NCBI RefSeq assembly: GCF_048128805.1
Contig: NC_136005.1
Span: 9,722,004 to 9,786,003 of the forward strand
Direction: 5' to 3'
DNA length: 64,000 nucleotides
From: Centroberyx gerrardi
Taxonomy: Eukaryota; Chordata; Actinopteri; Beryciformes; Berycidae
In this document: in pieces, positions 50,844 to 55,754 of the stretch
Position numbering within the stretch: position 1 is the first letter of the stretch
Layout of the letters: each line of letters starts with the position of its first letter
Made by a program: the position numbers and the translations under genes
Notes under the pieces: generated by a model
Database searches by the model: none
Told to the model about the DNA's origin: nothing
The model's input: the letters and a program-made list of their open reading frames with translations, nothing else

Positions 50844-52193
50844 TGTGGCACGGCCTGCACTGACTTGTTTCCAGCCTGCAGCTCCCGGTAGCTGCAACAC
50901 ACAAAGCTGCTTTCAGTCAAAGGTCTCCCCAGTACAAAAGCTGAAGCTTCACACTCGCCACAGGAATGCTATTACGCACTCAAACACACATGCACACGTA
51001 TGCACACACACGCATACTGTAGGCACACACGCAGACACACACGCAAATATGCCCACACCCAGACACGCACACGTAGACACTCACCTATAATACGATAACC
51101 CTAGGGTGATCAGACTGAATAAGTACTGTAAAAACACTGTCATTGTAAACCATTATAAAGTTGACGACATGCCCGCTAAGTGCATTGGGAGTGTAATAGG
51201 TGAGAGCGCGCTGTGTGCCAAGGAACTGACAGTTTTCACTGGAACAGTGGAGGAAACTGTGGCTTTGGAATTAGCTTCCCTGTGCAGACTTGTCTCTCTT
51301 ATTAGTGAACTTGTTCTGGAGGACAACATATAATGGACACGCAGACTTGCAGGCTTCATTTGAGCTGCCACTCTCAGTCTGAACTTTTTCACCGTGTGCC
51401 TGAAATTTGATCAAGTGATCTGTTCGTTTCCCCTTTTATGAATCAAAAGTTTTGTTTTCCATTTAGACCTCAAAGAAAAAGATCCAATGTACACCGCAAA
51501 CATTGAAAAAAAAAATCAGATTGTAGGTGGTTGTAGGTGGAAGTGTAAAAATAGTAGTTAGTCATGTAAAGGAATGCTATATCTGAAAAGATTAGAAGTA
51601 GCCTGCTGTATCTGCTGGAGTACTGCATTTTAAGCGGGGAGTGACCCCTACTGGCCATGATAGGGTACAATCGCTCCTGTGCAGGGGTGAAAATTAATAT
51701 TTAAAATCATCTACAAATATTTGAAGAGCTTGAGATGTACTGGAAATAACTGTCCATGTTACCAAACACTATAATCTCCAAAGTGGCTAGCAAGTGAATC
51801 AAGTTCCTCTCATCTTATATCAAATATAATAAAACGCGTTCAGTGGCTACTTTTCCCAGGCCTGATTTCTACTGGGCTTCAAGTGATCTGACTCTCATGT
51901 GGTTTATTGTCTCTCTTGTCCCTCCAGGTGAGGAGGAGCAGGGCTCCATGGCGGAGGTGTCCTACTACTCCTACGAGTACGACCCCGATTCCGAGCCTTT
52001 CCTCGCCGACGCAGAGGCAGAGGATCATTTTGACCTTCCTGAAGGAGAGAAGGATGCAGAGCAGAAGGTGCTGCCGCCAGCAGATACCCAGCAAGCCACA
52101 CTGGACACAAAAAACACCCCCGAGCGATGGTACGACCCCCTCCGTCAGATTTACCATCAGTTTTGTCTCCACATGAAAAGAGTGGTAGCATGA
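3213..52193 (+). CDS. cpamd8: CPAMD8 orthologue: C3/alpha-2-macroglobulin family thioester protein with Kazal domain (43 coding exons, about 1,888 aa)
   Basis: A complete gene for a secreted complement C3 / alpha-2-macroglobulin family protein. Exons: 3213-3298, 5907-6058, 7082-7104, 8005-8170, 8601-8653, 9422-9439, 10096-10150, 10499-10612, 11738-11822, 12045-12153, 12925-13152, 13544-13714, 14435-14563, 14979-15177, 15780-15955, 17142-17291, 17934-18095, 18201-18343, 19526-19588, 20777-21008, 22143-22296, 23863-23993, 24212-24263, 24512-24810, 25951-26019, 26106-26262, 26518-26694, 31071-31152, 35825-35981, 36286-36360, 38574-38739, 39351-39437, 39741-39877, 40346-40501, 41388-41450, 43276-43532, 43988-44075, 46667-46741, 47338-47443, 47681-47791, 47943-48155, 49523-49597, 51928-52193. 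The exons total 5,667 bases with every phase consistent. Family landmarks in order are the signal peptide, [28 protein letters not shown], and a C-terminal Kazal module. A thioester plus a Kazal domain identifies CPAMD8. In humans CPAMD8 variants cause anterior segment dysgenesis of the eye. The only doubtful parts are the last exon and the weak exon 4 donor. Confidence 0.95.
4157..4430. repeat. Two-copy diverged tandem duplication, period about 144 bp
   Basis: The block starting gactaataca at 4157 recurs as gactaataaa at 4301. Both copies contain acaaaagagaac, aactctcagctgagg or agctctcagctgagg, and catcaagcc.tgtgattgaaa in the same order. Small differences throughout show an old local duplication. 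Confidence 0.75.
4965..5040 (-). repeat. tRNA-derived SINE head fragment
   Basis: Read on the minus strand, this segment has a tRNA-like start with gggtagagcatggcgctaac, resembling the D-arm and anticodon region of a tRNA (A-box side). It has no intact cloverleaf or B box, so it is a retroposon relic and not a tRNA gene. A sister copy is at 12838-12899. Confidence 0.5.
5907..8653 (+). CDS. cpamd8: CPAMD8 exons 2-5: first macroglobulin domains (MG1 and start of MG2)
   Basis: Exons 5907-6058, 7082-7104, 8005-8170 and 8601-8653 encode residues about 29-160. Exon 2 reads [20 protein letters not shown], the N-terminal MG1 domain. Exon 3 is only 23 bp (DKGTIKLK). Exon 4 carries [16 protein letters not shown], the signature that opens MG2 throughout the C3/alpha-2-macroglobulin family. 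Exon 5 encodes [18 protein letters not shown]. The exon 4 donor (AAAG|gtcccc) departs strongly from consensus, but the frame only continues correctly if it is used. Confidence 0.92.
6745..6900 (+). repeat. LINE/retroposon 3' tail fragment
   Basis: This segment contains ctgccctcttggccaggtct, then ctcttgtaaaagagattt, and ends in a repeated ggttaaataaa tail. That is the form of the 3' end of abundant fish non-LTR retroelements. No coding part is attached. Confidence 0.45.
9422..10150 (+). CDS. cpamd8: CPAMD8 exons 6-7, including an 18-bp microexon
   Basis: Exon 6 (9422-9439) encodes only IEAYVV. It lies between a good acceptor (tttttcttcacag) and donor (gtgagt) and is in phase 0 on both sides, so skipping it would remove six residues without a frameshift. 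Exon 7 (10096-10150) continues [18 protein letters not shown]. The joined text matches the MG2 strand region expected of CPAMD8, so the microexon is needed for the conserved protein. Confidence 0.85.
9613..9712. repeat. Compound microsatellite (TTCTC)n-(C)n-(CA)n
   Basis: About nine TTCTC units are followed by a run of about 20 C and then a CA tract of roughly 24 bases. It lies in intron 6. The long ORFs reported on both strands here are repeat translations. Confidence 0.95.
10499..14563 (+). CDS. cpamd8: CPAMD8 exons 8-13: macroglobulin domains MG2-MG5
   Basis: Exons 10499-10612, 11738-11822, 12045-12153, 12925-13152, 13544-13714 and 14435-14563 encode residues about 185-463. Recognisable stretches are [33 protein letters not shown] (the MG2/MG3 junction found across the family), [23 protein letters not shown] (start of MG4) and [14 protein letters not shown]. 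All exon joins keep the frame, and donors and acceptors are canonical. The introns between them host the fold-back element and two of the three hAT-like MITEs described separately. Confidence 0.93.
11019..11641. mobile_element. Non-autonomous DNA transposon with long terminal inverted repeats (TTAA ends)
   Basis: The left end (11019-11095) begins TTAAAGGATAAGGCTGGTG. The right end (11565-11641) is its reverse complement over about 75 bases with only a few mismatches. Both ends carry TTAA, consistent with a TTAA target-site duplication (Kolobok or piggyBac type), although a TTA/TAA target is also possible. The 470-base centre has no transposase frame, so this is a fold-back or MITE-like element in CPAMD8 intron 8. 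Confidence 0.85.
12385..12899 (-). repeat. tRNA-derived SINE, split by a hAT-like MITE
   Basis: On the minus strand the head (12899 down to 12838) reads tatagctcagtgtgtagaac, a clear tRNA A-box region. The other side of the MITE (12436 down to about 12385) reads cactttggataaactgtccag followed by caaatggc, the typical fish SINE tail. Removing the MITE and one copy of its target duplication joins the two parts into one short retroposon. Confidence 0.7.
12437..12829. mobile_element. hAT-like MITE, copy 1 (intron 10)
   Basis: The termini are TAGGGATGGGACAATATATC and, inverted, TAGTGATGGGACGATATGC. They are flanked by a perfect 8-bp direct repeat CCTAACAG (12429-12436 and 12830-12837). An 8-bp duplication with TAGGG-type termini points to the hAT superfamily. 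The 393-bp element has no coding capacity and is related to the copies at 13901 and 46921. Confidence 0.9.
13901..14267. mobile_element. hAT-like MITE, copy 2 (intron 12)
   Basis: Starts TAGGGATGGGACGATATATC and shares the internal phrase gcccatcacaatttcacaag and the attctagcaag block with copies 1 and 3. The right terminus is decayed (agcatatggtcacat). The flanks gtagctag and gtaactag could be an 8-bp duplication with one mismatch. It appears older than the other two. Confidence 0.8.
14620..14815 (-). repeat. SINE-like repeat, reverse-oriented relative of the 785-1020 copy
   Basis: The reverse complement shows the same order of phrases as the copy at 785: a trailing acatt.atacagttacac, then gagctgccca, gagccactg and gattgctcaagg. 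It lies in intron 13, just after exon 13. Confidence 0.5.
14979..17291 (+). CDS. cpamd8: CPAMD8 exons 14-16: macroglobulin domains MG5-MG6
   Basis: Exons 14979-15177, 15780-15955 and 17142-17291 encode residues about 464-638. Visible family features are [39 protein letters not shown], and in exon 16 [20 protein letters not shown], equivalent to the VDKS strand of MG6 in C3 and alpha-2-macroglobulin. The repeated Cys in CVCV and CPC suggests disulphides specific to CPAMD8. The frame is intact throughout. Confidence 0.92.
15956..17141 (+). other. CPAMD8 intron 15 with SINE remnant and GT/G microsatellite
   Basis: Contains a reverse-oriented SINE remnant (about 16200-16320), a (GT)n tract at 16559-16596, and a run of 14 G at 16608-16621. 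Nothing else is recognisable. Confidence 0.6.
17441..17526. repeat. Perfect 19-bp inverted repeat with 48-bp loop
   Basis: AAAAACTTTCAAGAGGTAG (17441-17459) is exactly complementary to 17508-17526. It lies in intron 16, between coding exons. It may be a small fold-back element or the ends of an inverted duplication. Confidence 0.85.
17934..18095 (+). CDS. cpamd8: CPAMD8 exon 17: KRRRR proprotein processing site
   Basis: Encodes residues 639-692. [13 protein letters not shown] places five basic residues at 669-673 (codons 18024-18038). In C3 and C4 a tetrabasic sequence at the equivalent position is cut by furin-type proteases to give two disulphide-linked chains. Here no anaphylatoxin domain follows; the next exons go straight to FPETWVW. 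The residue number is close to the C3 beta-chain end. The acceptor is preceded by (TG)n repeats at 17886-17920. Confidence 0.9.
18201..21008 (+). CDS. cpamd8: CPAMD8 exons 18-20: remainder of MG6 and MG7
   Basis: Exons 18201-18343, 19526-19588 and 20777-21008 encode residues about 693-838. Exon 18 carries [20 protein letters not shown]. Exon 19 (63 bp) carries [16 protein letters not shown], the FPE(T/S)W(V/L/I)W motif shared by C3, C4 and alpha-2-macroglobulin. Exon 20 reads [15 protein letters not shown] and [19 protein letters not shown], the start of MG7. A further basic run, KRRR, precedes FFPET. Confidence 0.92.
18344..19525 (+). other. CPAMD8 intron 18 with SINE-related fragment
   Basis: About 18821-18960 resembles the retroposon block found in the SAC3D1 3' UTR (tagtgtcttgctctgggaca, then gggatcaaacctttgacc). 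The rest is unremarkable AT-rich intron. Confidence 0.45.
19617..19680. repeat. (GT)n microsatellite
   Basis: About 60 bases of GT with occasional CA interruptions, starting 29 bases after the exon 19 donor (GTCAG|gtattt). Confidence 0.95.
19783..20128. repeat. Polypurine tract with degenerate minisatellite
   Basis: About 345 bases that are almost entirely A and G on the plus strand. The phrase agtgtggagatgaga or a close variant recurs four times, near 19870, 19890, 19956 and 20064. The long minus-strand frames of Ser, Leu and Pro over this tract are compositional. Confidence 0.85.
21009..23862 (+). other. CPAMD8 introns 20 and 21 (either side of exon 21)
   Basis: Over 2.6 kb of non-coding sequence. 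A pyrimidine tract of TCTCC units (22075-22140) precedes exon 21. A segment near 23585-23650 (ggccatttatcc, then gagtgacttataataag) looks like a fish SINE/LINE tail. Otherwise I recognise nothing. Confidence 0.5.
22143..26262 (+). CDS. cpamd8: CPAMD8 exons 21-26: MG7 to first CUB segment
   Basis: Exons 22143-22296, 23863-23993, 24212-24263, 24512-24810, 25951-26019 and 26106-26262 encode residues about 839-1125. Stretches include [40 protein letters not shown], a 99-residue exon 24 with [16 protein letters not shown] and [14 protein letters not shown], and exon 26 with [14 protein letters not shown] [11 protein letters not shown] and [13 protein letters not shown]. The last motif leads directly into the thioester domain. 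The WDEF / W.SW segment in exon 24 looks like the farnesoic acid methyltransferase-type insert described in CPAMD8, but I did not verify this. Confidence 0.92.
24811..25950 (+). other. CPAMD8 intron 24
   Basis: No gene or recognisable mobile element. It includes a short GT tract at 25569-25597 and a moderately GC-rich half (25080-25380). It is otherwise ordinary intron. Confidence 0.5.
26442..26483. repeat. (GT)n microsatellite 34 bp before the exon 27 acceptor
   Basis: About 21 GT units end at 26483, and exon 27 starts at 26518. Confidence 0.95.
26518..26694 (+). CDS. cpamd8: CPAMD8 exon 27: thioester site
   Basis: Encodes residues about 1126-1184, with [24 protein letters not shown] is at 26574-26588. 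Cys1146 and Gln1149 are the residues that form the internal thioester in C3, C4 and alpha-2-macroglobulin. The motif is intact, so the protein should be able to bind nucleophiles covalently once activated. [10 protein letters not shown] begins the alpha-helical thioester-containing domain. Confidence 0.97.
28584..28823 (+). pseudogene. Gypsy aspartic protease remnant
   Basis: The frame reads [20 protein letters not shown] and later CLHRD, in the layout of a Gypsy retropepsin (D-S/T-G active site followed by a C.HGD strand). At the active site DSQ replaces the expected DSG/DTG, so this copy should be inactive. Integrase pieces follow about 900 bases downstream. Confidence 0.55.
29696..30348 (+). 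pseudogene. Gypsy integrase remnant (frameshifted)
   Basis: The first segment reads [20 protein letters not shown] then [11 protein letters not shown], the start of the integrase catalytic core. A second frame, from about 29945, reads [18 protein letters not shown], the conserved segment that normally carries the catalytic Glu; here that position is Gly. A third frame from 30037 continues the C-terminal part ([20 protein letters not shown]). Frame changes and the altered catalytic residue show it is dead. Confidence 0.75.
31071..40501 (+). CDS. cpamd8: CPAMD8 exons 28-34: alpha-helical thioester-containing domain
   Basis: Exons 31071-31152, 35825-35981, 36286-36360, 38574-38739, 39351-39437, 39741-39877 and 40346-40501 encode residues about 1185-1471. 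Characteristic text includes [29 protein letters not shown] (the WLTA.V helix of the family), [47 protein letters not shown] and [13 protein letters not shown]. At the position of the C3 catalytic His, ILNKDLQGG has Asn (N1260, 35967-35969), as in alpha-2-macroglobulin. Introns 28 (4.7 kb) and 30 (2.2 kb) are the largest in this block. Confidence 0.95.
31153..35824 (+). other. CPAMD8 intron 28 (4.7 kb)
   Basis: Holds a long (GT)n tract (32663-32722), a degenerate CCTAA-rich stretch (about 32878-33010) of the kind seen next to CA repeats in fish, a short (CA)n (33318-33338), and a CT-rich run (35700-35822) leading into exon 29. The many small ORFs lack splice context and family similarity. I support no gene here. 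Confidence 0.55.
36361..38573 (+). other. CPAMD8 intron 30
   Basis: Contains a tRNA-like SINE head on the plus strand near 37049-37125 (gttgctcagtggattgaggt, then gggtttgagtccggc, which look like A and B boxes). It also has two GT microsatellites linked by a 124-bp duplication (about 37771-37962). Nothing else is recognised. Confidence 0.5.
37771..37962. repeat. Paired (GT)n tracts with duplicated unit, offset 124 bp
   Basis: Each GT tract is followed by the same 22 bases, atgttgagattagatgaaac plus gt, at 37815-37836 and 37939-37960. This indicates a tandem duplication that included the microsatellite. Confidence 0.85.
39298..39341. repeat. (CT)n tract at the exon 32 acceptor
   Basis: About 22 CT units end nine bases before the AG that opens exon 32, forming an extreme polypyrimidine tract. 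Confidence 0.9.
41388..43532 (+). CDS. cpamd8: CPAMD8 exons 35-36: second CUB part and basic/acidic insert
   Basis: Exon 35 (41388-41450) encodes [21 protein letters not shown]. Exon 36 (43276-43532) starts [20 protein letters not shown], then enters a low-complexity stretch rich in Pro, Ser and Arg that ends [15 protein letters not shown], and returns to structure with [16 protein letters not shown] at residues 1549-1552 (43444-43455) fits the R-X-K/R-R proprotein convertase consensus. The stretch is probably an exposed linker before the receptor-binding-like MG8 domain. GC content is high here compared with the introns. Confidence 0.92.
43988..47443 (+). CDS. cpamd8: CPAMD8 exons 37-39: MG8 / receptor-binding-like domain
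   Basis: Exons 43988-44075, 46667-46741 and 47338-47443 encode residues about 1578-1667. They read [36 protein letters not shown] and [14 protein letters not shown], the beta-sandwich that ends C3-family alpha chains. YYEP followed by AF.ATRFYNV in exon 40 is the family ending of this domain. Intron 37 is 2.6 kb and intron 38 contains hAT-like MITE copy 3. Confidence 0.94.
44076..46666 (+). other. CPAMD8 intron 37
   Basis: Rich in microsatellites: (CA)n at 44097-44136, 44950-44983 and 45297-45317, GT at 44683-44705, and a GGAT/GAAT tract near 45093-45121. A GC-rich block at about 44825-44945 has no frame that I can support. No mobile element is recognised. Confidence 0.55.
46921..47271. mobile_element. 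hAT-like MITE, copy 3 (intron 38)
   Basis: Starts TAGGGACCGGACGATATATC and ends with the inverted match (atatcgtcccatcccta). A perfect 8-bp direct repeat GTTTCTGG flanks it (46913-46920 and 47272-47279). It shares the interior with copies 1 and 2 but lacks a short internal segment. The right end is only 66 bases before the exon 39 acceptor. Confidence 0.9.
47590..47652. repeat. (GT)31 microsatellite upstream of exon 40
   Basis: The longest pure GT run in the window, 28 bases before exon 40. Confidence 0.95.
47681..47791 (+). CDS. cpamd8: CPAMD8 exon 40: end of the receptor-binding-like domain
   Basis: Encodes residues about 1668-1704: [20 protein letters not shown] and then [10 protein letters not shown]. 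The two Cys are conserved in position with those I recall for human CPAMD8. It is 111 bp with phase-1 introns on both sides, so its loss would keep the frame. The acceptor (tgtcatgtag) has almost no pyrimidine tract and follows the (GT)31 repeat, so splicing may be inefficient or regulated. Confidence 0.88.
47943..48155 (+). CDS. cpamd8: CPAMD8 exon 41: Kazal-type domain
   Basis: Encodes residues about 1705-1775. [27 protein letters not shown] and FACRNG give the Kazal/follistatin pattern: Cys at 1727, 1729, 1733, 1741, 1752, 1759 and 1773, with C-x3-C-x7-C-x10-C-x6-C-x13-C spacing. Two further Cys (1712, 1718) precede it. Kazal domains inhibit serine proteases or mediate protein binding; no inhibitory specificity can be read safely here. 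This domain distinguishes CPAMD8 from C3, CD109 and alpha-2-macroglobulin. One exon carries the whole module, with phase-1 introns on both sides. Confidence 0.95.
48611..48656. repeat. (GT)10 followed by a 26-base G run
   Basis: Intron 41 has GT repeats running directly into an uninterrupted G homopolymer. The exact G count is uncertain, since sequencing is unreliable across such runs. Confidence 0.9.
49523..49597 (+). CDS. cpamd8: CPAMD8 exon 42: C-terminal linker
   Basis: Encodes [20 protein letters not shown] then VPVHT, a hydrophilic and probably disordered linker. It is 75 bp, in phase 1 on both sides, and has standard splice sites (tatttccag and gtaact). Without domain similarity it rests on frame continuity and splice signals. 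Confidence 0.65.
49598..51927 (+). other. CPAMD8 intron 42
   Basis: Contains a fish SINE-tail-like fragment on the plus strand near 49966-50012 (attgtaagtcactctgggta, then cagctaaatgtaaatg), a (GT)n tract at 50112-50162, an A/G-only tract at about 50195-50420, and a second (GT)n at 50812-50841. I recognise no exon. Confidence 0.5.
51928..52193 (+). CDS. cpamd8: CPAMD8 exon 43: acidic, tyrosine-rich C terminus and stop
   Basis: Opens [20 protein letters not shown] and continues with many Glu and Asp to a TGA at 52191-52193. YYSYEYDP in an acidic context resembles tyrosine-sulphation segments of secreted proteins. The start is well supported by frame and acceptor. The end is less certain, because an internal donor-like site (GATG|gtacga, 52129/52130) could splice to an acceptor at 52600 and give a TGA at once, shortening the tail by about 19 residues. 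Confidence 0.7.
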
Positions 52194-53580
52194 TTTAATG
52201 AGACTAGACTAGATCCATAATGGTGCATATGTGTAAGGATCTCCAGTCTACTTTACCTGGATACATGAAGGCCTGATAATCCTGTTAAAACAAAGCCAAA
52301 GAATAGTGAAACCAAGAGAAACTAATTCAGTTAAATCTCCTGTCCTGTACTGTGTATCATTTAATAGCAGTCATGGGTAGACATTTTGTTGATCTGCAGT
52401 CTCAACCCTAGTCATAACCTTTGACTTCTAAAACACACAGAAAGTAGTTCCTGCTGTTTGCTGAGTAATAATGCATGTCACTGTTGAAAAGCAAAACTCC
52501 ACCATTGTAGAAAGAAGATGCTGTTTCCAAAGACTTCAACTTTTAAGTGTCTGAGATTCTCCTTTCACCACAGTTTGTCTTGTTCTCCTGTCGTCCACAG
52601 AAACGCTCCCCGACTGAAGCCACGCCCACCTCCAAATTGTACATTATTTGTGAATATGTTAGAGTGAGTGGAGACAGAAGAGACTCGGGGATTTGTCCAG
52701 CCCGAAAGGAAGAGATGGTGGGGTCTAGAGGGTGTGTGAGTGAGATTGCGTGAGTGTGTTTGTATGCATGGATTAGAGTCGGTGTGAATGCATTTATGTG
52801 TTCACTTGTGTGTGTGTGTGTGTGTGGTTAGGCGTGAGTGTGTATGACTGTTAATAAGCTAGTGTCCTCCAGACTTCTATTTTTCTTTCTCTGTCAAATC
52901 TCCAGTCTCCTAGTCGCCAATAGACACCATAGCGTCTTTGTTATTCACTGTACTGCCTTTGTAATCACTAGATGAAATAATCAAGTATTTATGTTTGTAA
53001 TTACACCTGAGTTTAAGCAAAAATGTTTTGTTATATTTTCTATCTGTGGTATTTATTTGTAGCTAGAGCTCATGTTTTTTTATTTGCCATTTTTGTGATT
53101 GCCTGCCCATATTGTCTAGTTTTTGCCCTGTCACCCAGTGCTTCCTTCAATTCAAACAAAAGATATGTGTTGTGAAAAACATTTTTGTCCCTCAAAGCAA
53201 GCTTTAACCCAATTATTGAGATGTTTGATGAAATTCCTGTACTTGTATCCTGCTGGAAAAAAGACATATGCTAACCATATGCTCTACAGAAATATAAGCT
53301 CATATGTTTTTTCAAACTATTGTACCAAGCTACCAACATCTACTCTCAAGTTACATTTTGGTTATCTTTCACCTTACTGCAGACAGGGATTTGATTGTAC
53401 AGTTCATAAGCTATTTTGTTTTTATATGTTAAATTTTGATTCGTGAAGCAATCAACGTAAAATCAACAATGAAGTTTTGAATTACTGTAAATGTACCAAA
53501 TTTGATCCATTGTAGACCCTATTCATATAAAATACAGTGCTTTTGAAACAAACAAGAATAAAATTTGTATACAATCTGGG
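52194..53580 (+). other. CPAMD8 3' UTR
   Basis: AT-rich, with a GT tract near 52808-52827 and no coding frame that I trust. It ends just past the AATAAA at 53557-53562, so the inferred 3' UTR is about 1.4 kb. Confidence 0.6.
53557..53562 (+). terminator. Poly(A) signal of CPAMD8
   Basis: AATAAA followed within 20 bases by a T/G-rich stretch (gggttttggtatcgttg). It is the first convincing signal after the stop codon. Confidence 0.65.
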
Positions 53581-54023
53581 TTTTGGTATCGTTGCCTCTA
53601 CACATTCATGTTAAGGCTTTGTGCTCTGGACAAAAGTTGCTCATGTGGGAAATTAGTAATATGTATTGCCTGAGTTTGAATCGTGGCTCATATGTACTGC
53701 CACACTTTATTCTTCTGTTCTGTTTTGTTTGTCTGTCTTTCTTCTCTGTTTTTACCTTTGTCCTTGATATATATCTAGAAAAAAACACTGAAGGGCTGCT
53801 GCCTTTCCCCGGGTTGCCTCCATTCCAGCTGCAGAGCAGGACATGTATCTGCTGGAGAGGATCTGCAGTGCAGTGGTTTATGGAAGCTGTGTTGCTCCAT
53901 TTCCTTTGAAAGGCTAGTTAAGTCTGGAGATAATTTCCTGTCAGCAGTGAGCTGTATTACAGCCTGCTGCTTCAGAAGGCCCTCTGCTTTGATAGCTCTG
54001 ACTCTCTGACCCCTGGCGTGTCT

Positions 54024-54060
<37 letters not shown>

Positions 54061-55754
54061 TTTGTGTGTGCATGTATCAGTTTGTACATACACATCTATA
54101 TGTTTGTGTGTGTACGTGTGTGTGTGTATGTGTTTGTGCTGCTGCTAACAACAGATTCAGGTTACCAAAGCAGCAGCCAGGAGAGAGTTAGAGCCTGTTA
54201 ATGTTTAATGTTTGTTTTCTGCTCATGCCACTTGTCAGCCCTCTCTGTTACTGTGGCCTCTGGCAACTGGCAGCGCAGGCCTTTAAAAAAGTCTGCCAGC
54301 TCCAAACCACAGATCATCAATGGGATCGGTTGAGGAGATCAAAGTGGGCTAAACTGTAGCTGCATATGGGGAGGCAGTTTGCCCTTGAGGTTAGAGATGA
54401 GAAAGCAGAAGGTTGCTAGTTTAATTTCCAGCAGTGGTCTATTCCAGCTGTAAACGGGCAATTTACGACTACATCAATGGGGCCTGCCGAATGAAGGTAC
54501 TCCACCTCTAACTGCTCCAGGTGTGCTGCACTGCATCTGACCCTGCATCTGCGGTTTGGCCTACATTTGTGTATGCAAGTGTTTGTGGGGAGAACATTCA
54601 ATGTGTGACGTGGCTAATCAATTTCTACTGTATGCATAATAAGGCTGCATGGACTTGCAAGATATTTCAAAGCAGGAAGATAAAGTAGGAATTGCTTCTT
54701 TCATTTATGCAAAGAGCGTAAAGAGATTCTCCTGGTGCAATTGTACGCTCACTAGTTTATCGTTTGAGGTAGACCTTAAACCCAAACCTACGTGGAAACT
54801 TTACCCTCCCTCTAAACTCTGAGCAGTGACAGTGCAATTCACCCATCCAGTGTGAATGGGAGAAGTTTGTGTTTCCTGTAGGAACAATAAGCCGATCAGC
54901 CAGCAGTGCAGGGGACCTGGCTGCTGGAACAGACGATCCAGGACAGTCTCCGTGGCAACTGCATGCATGGCTGAAGAGTGATATTGCGTCTCCACACTGC
55001 GATGAGCAGAAAGAGTGAAAAGAGAAAGGAGGGACAGGGGGATCTTGGTTTCATGGATTGCTGCAGGGAGCTAGCGTTACATGAGAGTGAATCGGAGTGA
55101 TGACATTGTTTCTAAGCACCAGCTGAGTGCACCTATACACTGCCTACCTCTCTGGAAGAAGGGCTATTCATCTGGCTGAGCTGCCACCGATGGAGCAGTT
55201 GGGACAAAGAGACAAACAGACAGATAGATAAACCAGACATTGTCTTATAAGAGCCTGCAGTATAGAATATGTTCTGTTGCTGACACTTTGGTATGTATTT
55301 TAGATCTCGGGTCTCCTGATTGTTTCAGAGGAAATGGGGGATTGATTCTGCATTGTTAGGATTCTGGGTTTCAGTTTCAGCCAAGATATGGGCGATGCTG
55401 GATCTTGGAGTTATGCTGTAAATGTAGGGACTCTATTACAATGTCTGAAGAAAGGCCATCCAGTAGGACATGGATTAAGGAGTAAGAAGGACCATATGAT
55501 CACCATGGTCCTCTAAAGCCTCTTTCAATTCCAATTCAAGTATGCAGTCACCCTCAGTGCCGGCTTAGAAGGAGCCATATCTATGCAATAAGGTGCAAAA
55601 TATTGCTTTTTTAAAGTTTTTTCCATGATGTAATTGTCATAATCATTATTTCTTTAGTACTTTGTGCATGGTTTACACACATTGTGCTGTGTGAATATTT
55701 CTGTAGTGCAGCTGCCATTGAGGGATTCCTGAAGGATCATTCACTGCTTTTGCC
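53581..55754. other. Intergenic region between CPAMD8 and the ODF3-like gene
   Basis: Holds a (GT)n(GA)n microsatellite (about 54026-54060) and a SINE-like block near 54395-54600. Nothing codes convincingly. A promoter or untranslated first exon for the ODF3-like gene must lie in the right part, but I see no TATA box or CpG island. Confidence 0.5.
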
